From: Planctomycetota bacterium
Lineage (GTDB): Bacteria; Planctomycetota; UBA8742; SKZP01; JAIOTL01
Assembly (NCBI GenBank): GCA_021106775.1
Contig: JAIOTL010000120.1
Span: 1 to 6,669, forward strand
Length of the DNA: 6,669 bases
Reading direction: 5' to 3'
Shown: positions 5,210-6,669 of the stretch, in pieces
Layout of the letters: the number at the start of each line of letters is the position of its first letter
Numbering within the stretch: position 1 is the first letter of the stretch
Position numbers and translations under genes: made by a program
Notes under the pieces: generated by a model
Database searches by the model: none
What the model saw: only the letters and a program-made list of their open reading frames with translations
What the model was told of the DNA's origin: nothing

Positions 5210-6669
5210 ATGGCAAAAGAAAAAGAAGAAGTAAACGAATCAGGCAAAAAAGCAAAAAGCAGAACAGCAAAGAAAAAAGCTGATGAGAAAAACAACTCAA
5301 CTGCAATTCCATGGTCGAACAACGTTGATAGTACGGTAACATTTTCCGACCTTGAGATTCCTCTCACAACAAAACCAGTACGAAGCGTAAAAGTTATTCA
5401 AACGAAATCCGCACAAGCTGGAGCAATTACTAAAAGACCAGAAAAACAAAATAGTGTGGAACCTGTAAAGCCAAAAGTTCGCAAAACAGTTGAGTTGAAA
5501 CCAGCATCAGATCTAACACCAGTTATTTCACCTGCGAATCCGGTTTCACAGGAAAACTATGAAAATGTTGAACAATCTGTTAGTCCAACTCGCAAATCCA
5601 TTATTTCCAACAACATAGATAGAAATAATCGTAATGGAGTCAAGGCGATTGTTAAGCCAGCAGCACAAGCATCGACAGGCCAGAGAAAAGATAGGAATGA
5701 TGAGAGATTCCGAGATGATGACAAACGGCAGATGCGCAAAACATATGAACCACGAGATGATGAACTCGAAGCGAAATACGATGAAATCAAAAAAAAGCAC
5801 GAAGAAGAAAAAATCTTGATGCGTGAAAATAAACTTGAAGAGCTCAAAAAACTTGCATCTGAAGAAGGCATTAACGGGATTTCAGGGCTGAACAAAGAAA
5901 ATCTGATTAACAAGATTCTTTCGGCACGTGCAAAAAAAGAAGGACTTGAGTCGGTTGAAGGTGTTCTTGAGATTCTGAATGATAATTATGGCTTTTTACG
6001 CTCAGTCGAAAACAATTATCTGTCAGGCACAAACGACGTTTATGTTTCACCCTCGCAAATACGAAGGTTCGGCTTGAAAACTGGTCTGTTCCTGAAGGGT
6101 TTCGCACGTCAACCAAAAGGTGAGGAAAAATACTGGGCGATGCTGCGAATCGAAGAGATTAACGATAAAGCACCCGAAGAATTCCTCAAAATGACACCAT
6201 TTGACCATCTTATTCCGTATTTTCCAACCGAAAGATTCATTCTCGAAACTGAGCCGAATATTTTCGAGACACGGATTATCGACCTGATTTCACCAATCGG
6301 CAAGGGTCAGCGCGGTCTGATTGTTTCGCCACCCAAGGCAGGTAAAACGATAATTCTTCAGAAAATTGCAAATGCCATTACAACGAACAATCCTGATTGC
6401 AAACTTATTGTTCTGCTTATAGACGAACGCCCCGAAGAAGTTACAGACATGAAGCGTTCTGTCCAGGCTGAGGTTATTTCATCCACTTTTGATGAACCTA
6501 CGAGCAAACATACTAAGGTAGCTGACATGGTCATTGACAGGGCAAAACGGCTTGTCGAGTTTGGTCATGATGTTGTTATTCTGCTTGACTCGATTACAAG
6601 ACTCGGTAGGGCATACAACGCTGAAGCACCGAAGTCAAACAAGATTCTCACAGGCGGTGTCGATTCGCA
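5210..6669 (+). CDS. rho: Transcription termination factor Rho with long N-terminal extension (3' end outside window)
   Basis: Rho is a hexameric RNA-dependent ATPase/translocase that binds C-rich nascent RNA and removes RNA polymerase. The window holds 486 codons with no stop. Residues 1-185 are low-complexity and rich in Lys, Glu, Asn, Pro and Arg, and look disordered. Residues 184-215 look like a charged helix running into a Rho_N-like segment (about 204-242). The cold-shock-type RNA-binding domain follows: GVLEILNDNYGFLRS (251-265) with aromatic Y260/F262 at the RNA-binding positions, then DVYVSPSQIRRF. The ATPase core has SPIGKGQRGLIVSPPKAGKT (361-380, Walker A), LLIDERPEEVTD (402-413, catalytic Glu), SSTFDEP and VVILLDSITR (455-464, Walker B). 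The sequence stops in TGGVDS, so about the last 130 residues, with the R-loop and arginine finger, are missing. Against E. coli Rho the N-terminus is about 200 residues longer. Bicyclomycin-contact residues in the visible part look conserved. The gene is third in the polA-coaE-rho run and has no leader of its own. Confidence 0.97.
   Translation, partial: MAKEKEEVNESGKKAKSRTAKKKADEKNNSTAIPWSNNVDSTVTFSDLEIPLTTKPVRSVKVIQTKSAQAGAITKRPEKQNSVEPVKPKVRKTVELKPASDLTPVISPANPVSQENYENVEQSVSPTRKSIISNNIDRNNRNGVKAIVKPAAQASTGQRKDRNDERFRDDDKRQMRKTYEPRDDELEAKYDEIKKKHEEEKILMRENKLEELKKLASEEGINGISGLNKENLINKILSARAKKEGLESVEGVLEILNDNYGFLRSVENNYLSGTNDVYVSPSQIRRFGLKTGLFLKGFARQPKGEEKYWAMLRIEEINDKAPEEFLKMTPFDHLIPYFPTERFILETEPNIFETRIIDLISPIGKGQRGLIVSPPKAGKTIILQKIANAITTNNPDCKLIVLLIDERPEEVTDMKRSVQAEVISSTFDEPTSKHTKVADMVIDRAKRLVEFGHDVVILLDSITRLGRAYNAEAPKSNKILTGGVDS

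Noticed and set aside
5546..5913. Minus-strand ORFs of 84 and 118 codons opposite the rho 5' end
   Set aside because: They lie entirely opposite the Lys/Glu-rich coding part of rho, whose antisense is poor in stops. The products are Phe/Ser/Leu-rich with no family resemblance.

Overview
The window holds four protein genes, all on the + strand, and both outer genes are cut by the window edges. It looks like a chromosomal housekeeping stretch from a moderately AT-rich Gram-negative bacterium. The first gene is the C-terminal part of an LptD-type outer-membrane protein, which implies an LPS-bearing diderm. The last gene is a Rho factor with a roughly 200-residue charged, disordered-looking N-terminal extension, a trait common in the Bacteroidota/Chlorobiota lineage. 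My best guess is a member of that group (Ignavibacteria, Kapabacteria or similar). This rests on gene style and remembered family features; no search was run.

Layout: 1-1443 is the lptD-like gene, open at its 5' end. Positions 1444-1742 are a non-coding gap of about 300 bp. It contains a perfect 9-bp inverted repeat that runs into the -35 box of a good sigma70-type promoter (TTGACA, 17-nt spacer, TGn plus TATTCT). Next come polA (DNA polymerase I with 5' nuclease, proofreading and polymerase domains, all catalytic residues present), coaE (dephospho-CoA kinase) and rho (transcription terminator, cut at the 3' end). The polA-coaE gap is 40 nt and the coaE-rho gap is 13 nt. There is no convincing terminator in either gap, so the three are probably one transcription unit. 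Their products do not share a pathway: DNA repair and Okazaki-fragment processing, the last step of coenzyme A synthesis, and RNA termination.

I found no RNA gene, mobile element, CRISPR array or toxin/defence module, and nothing that amounts to a new system. The points worth a second look are modest. They are an altered P-loop in CoaE (Tyr-Ser-Asp where Thr-Gly-Gly is usual), the long Rho extension placed before the Rho_N domain, a lysine-rich insertion in the PolA proofreading domain encoded over an A8 run that contains an A_AAA_AAG heptamer in frame, and the palindrome-promoter overlap upstream of polA with a leader of about 200 nt.
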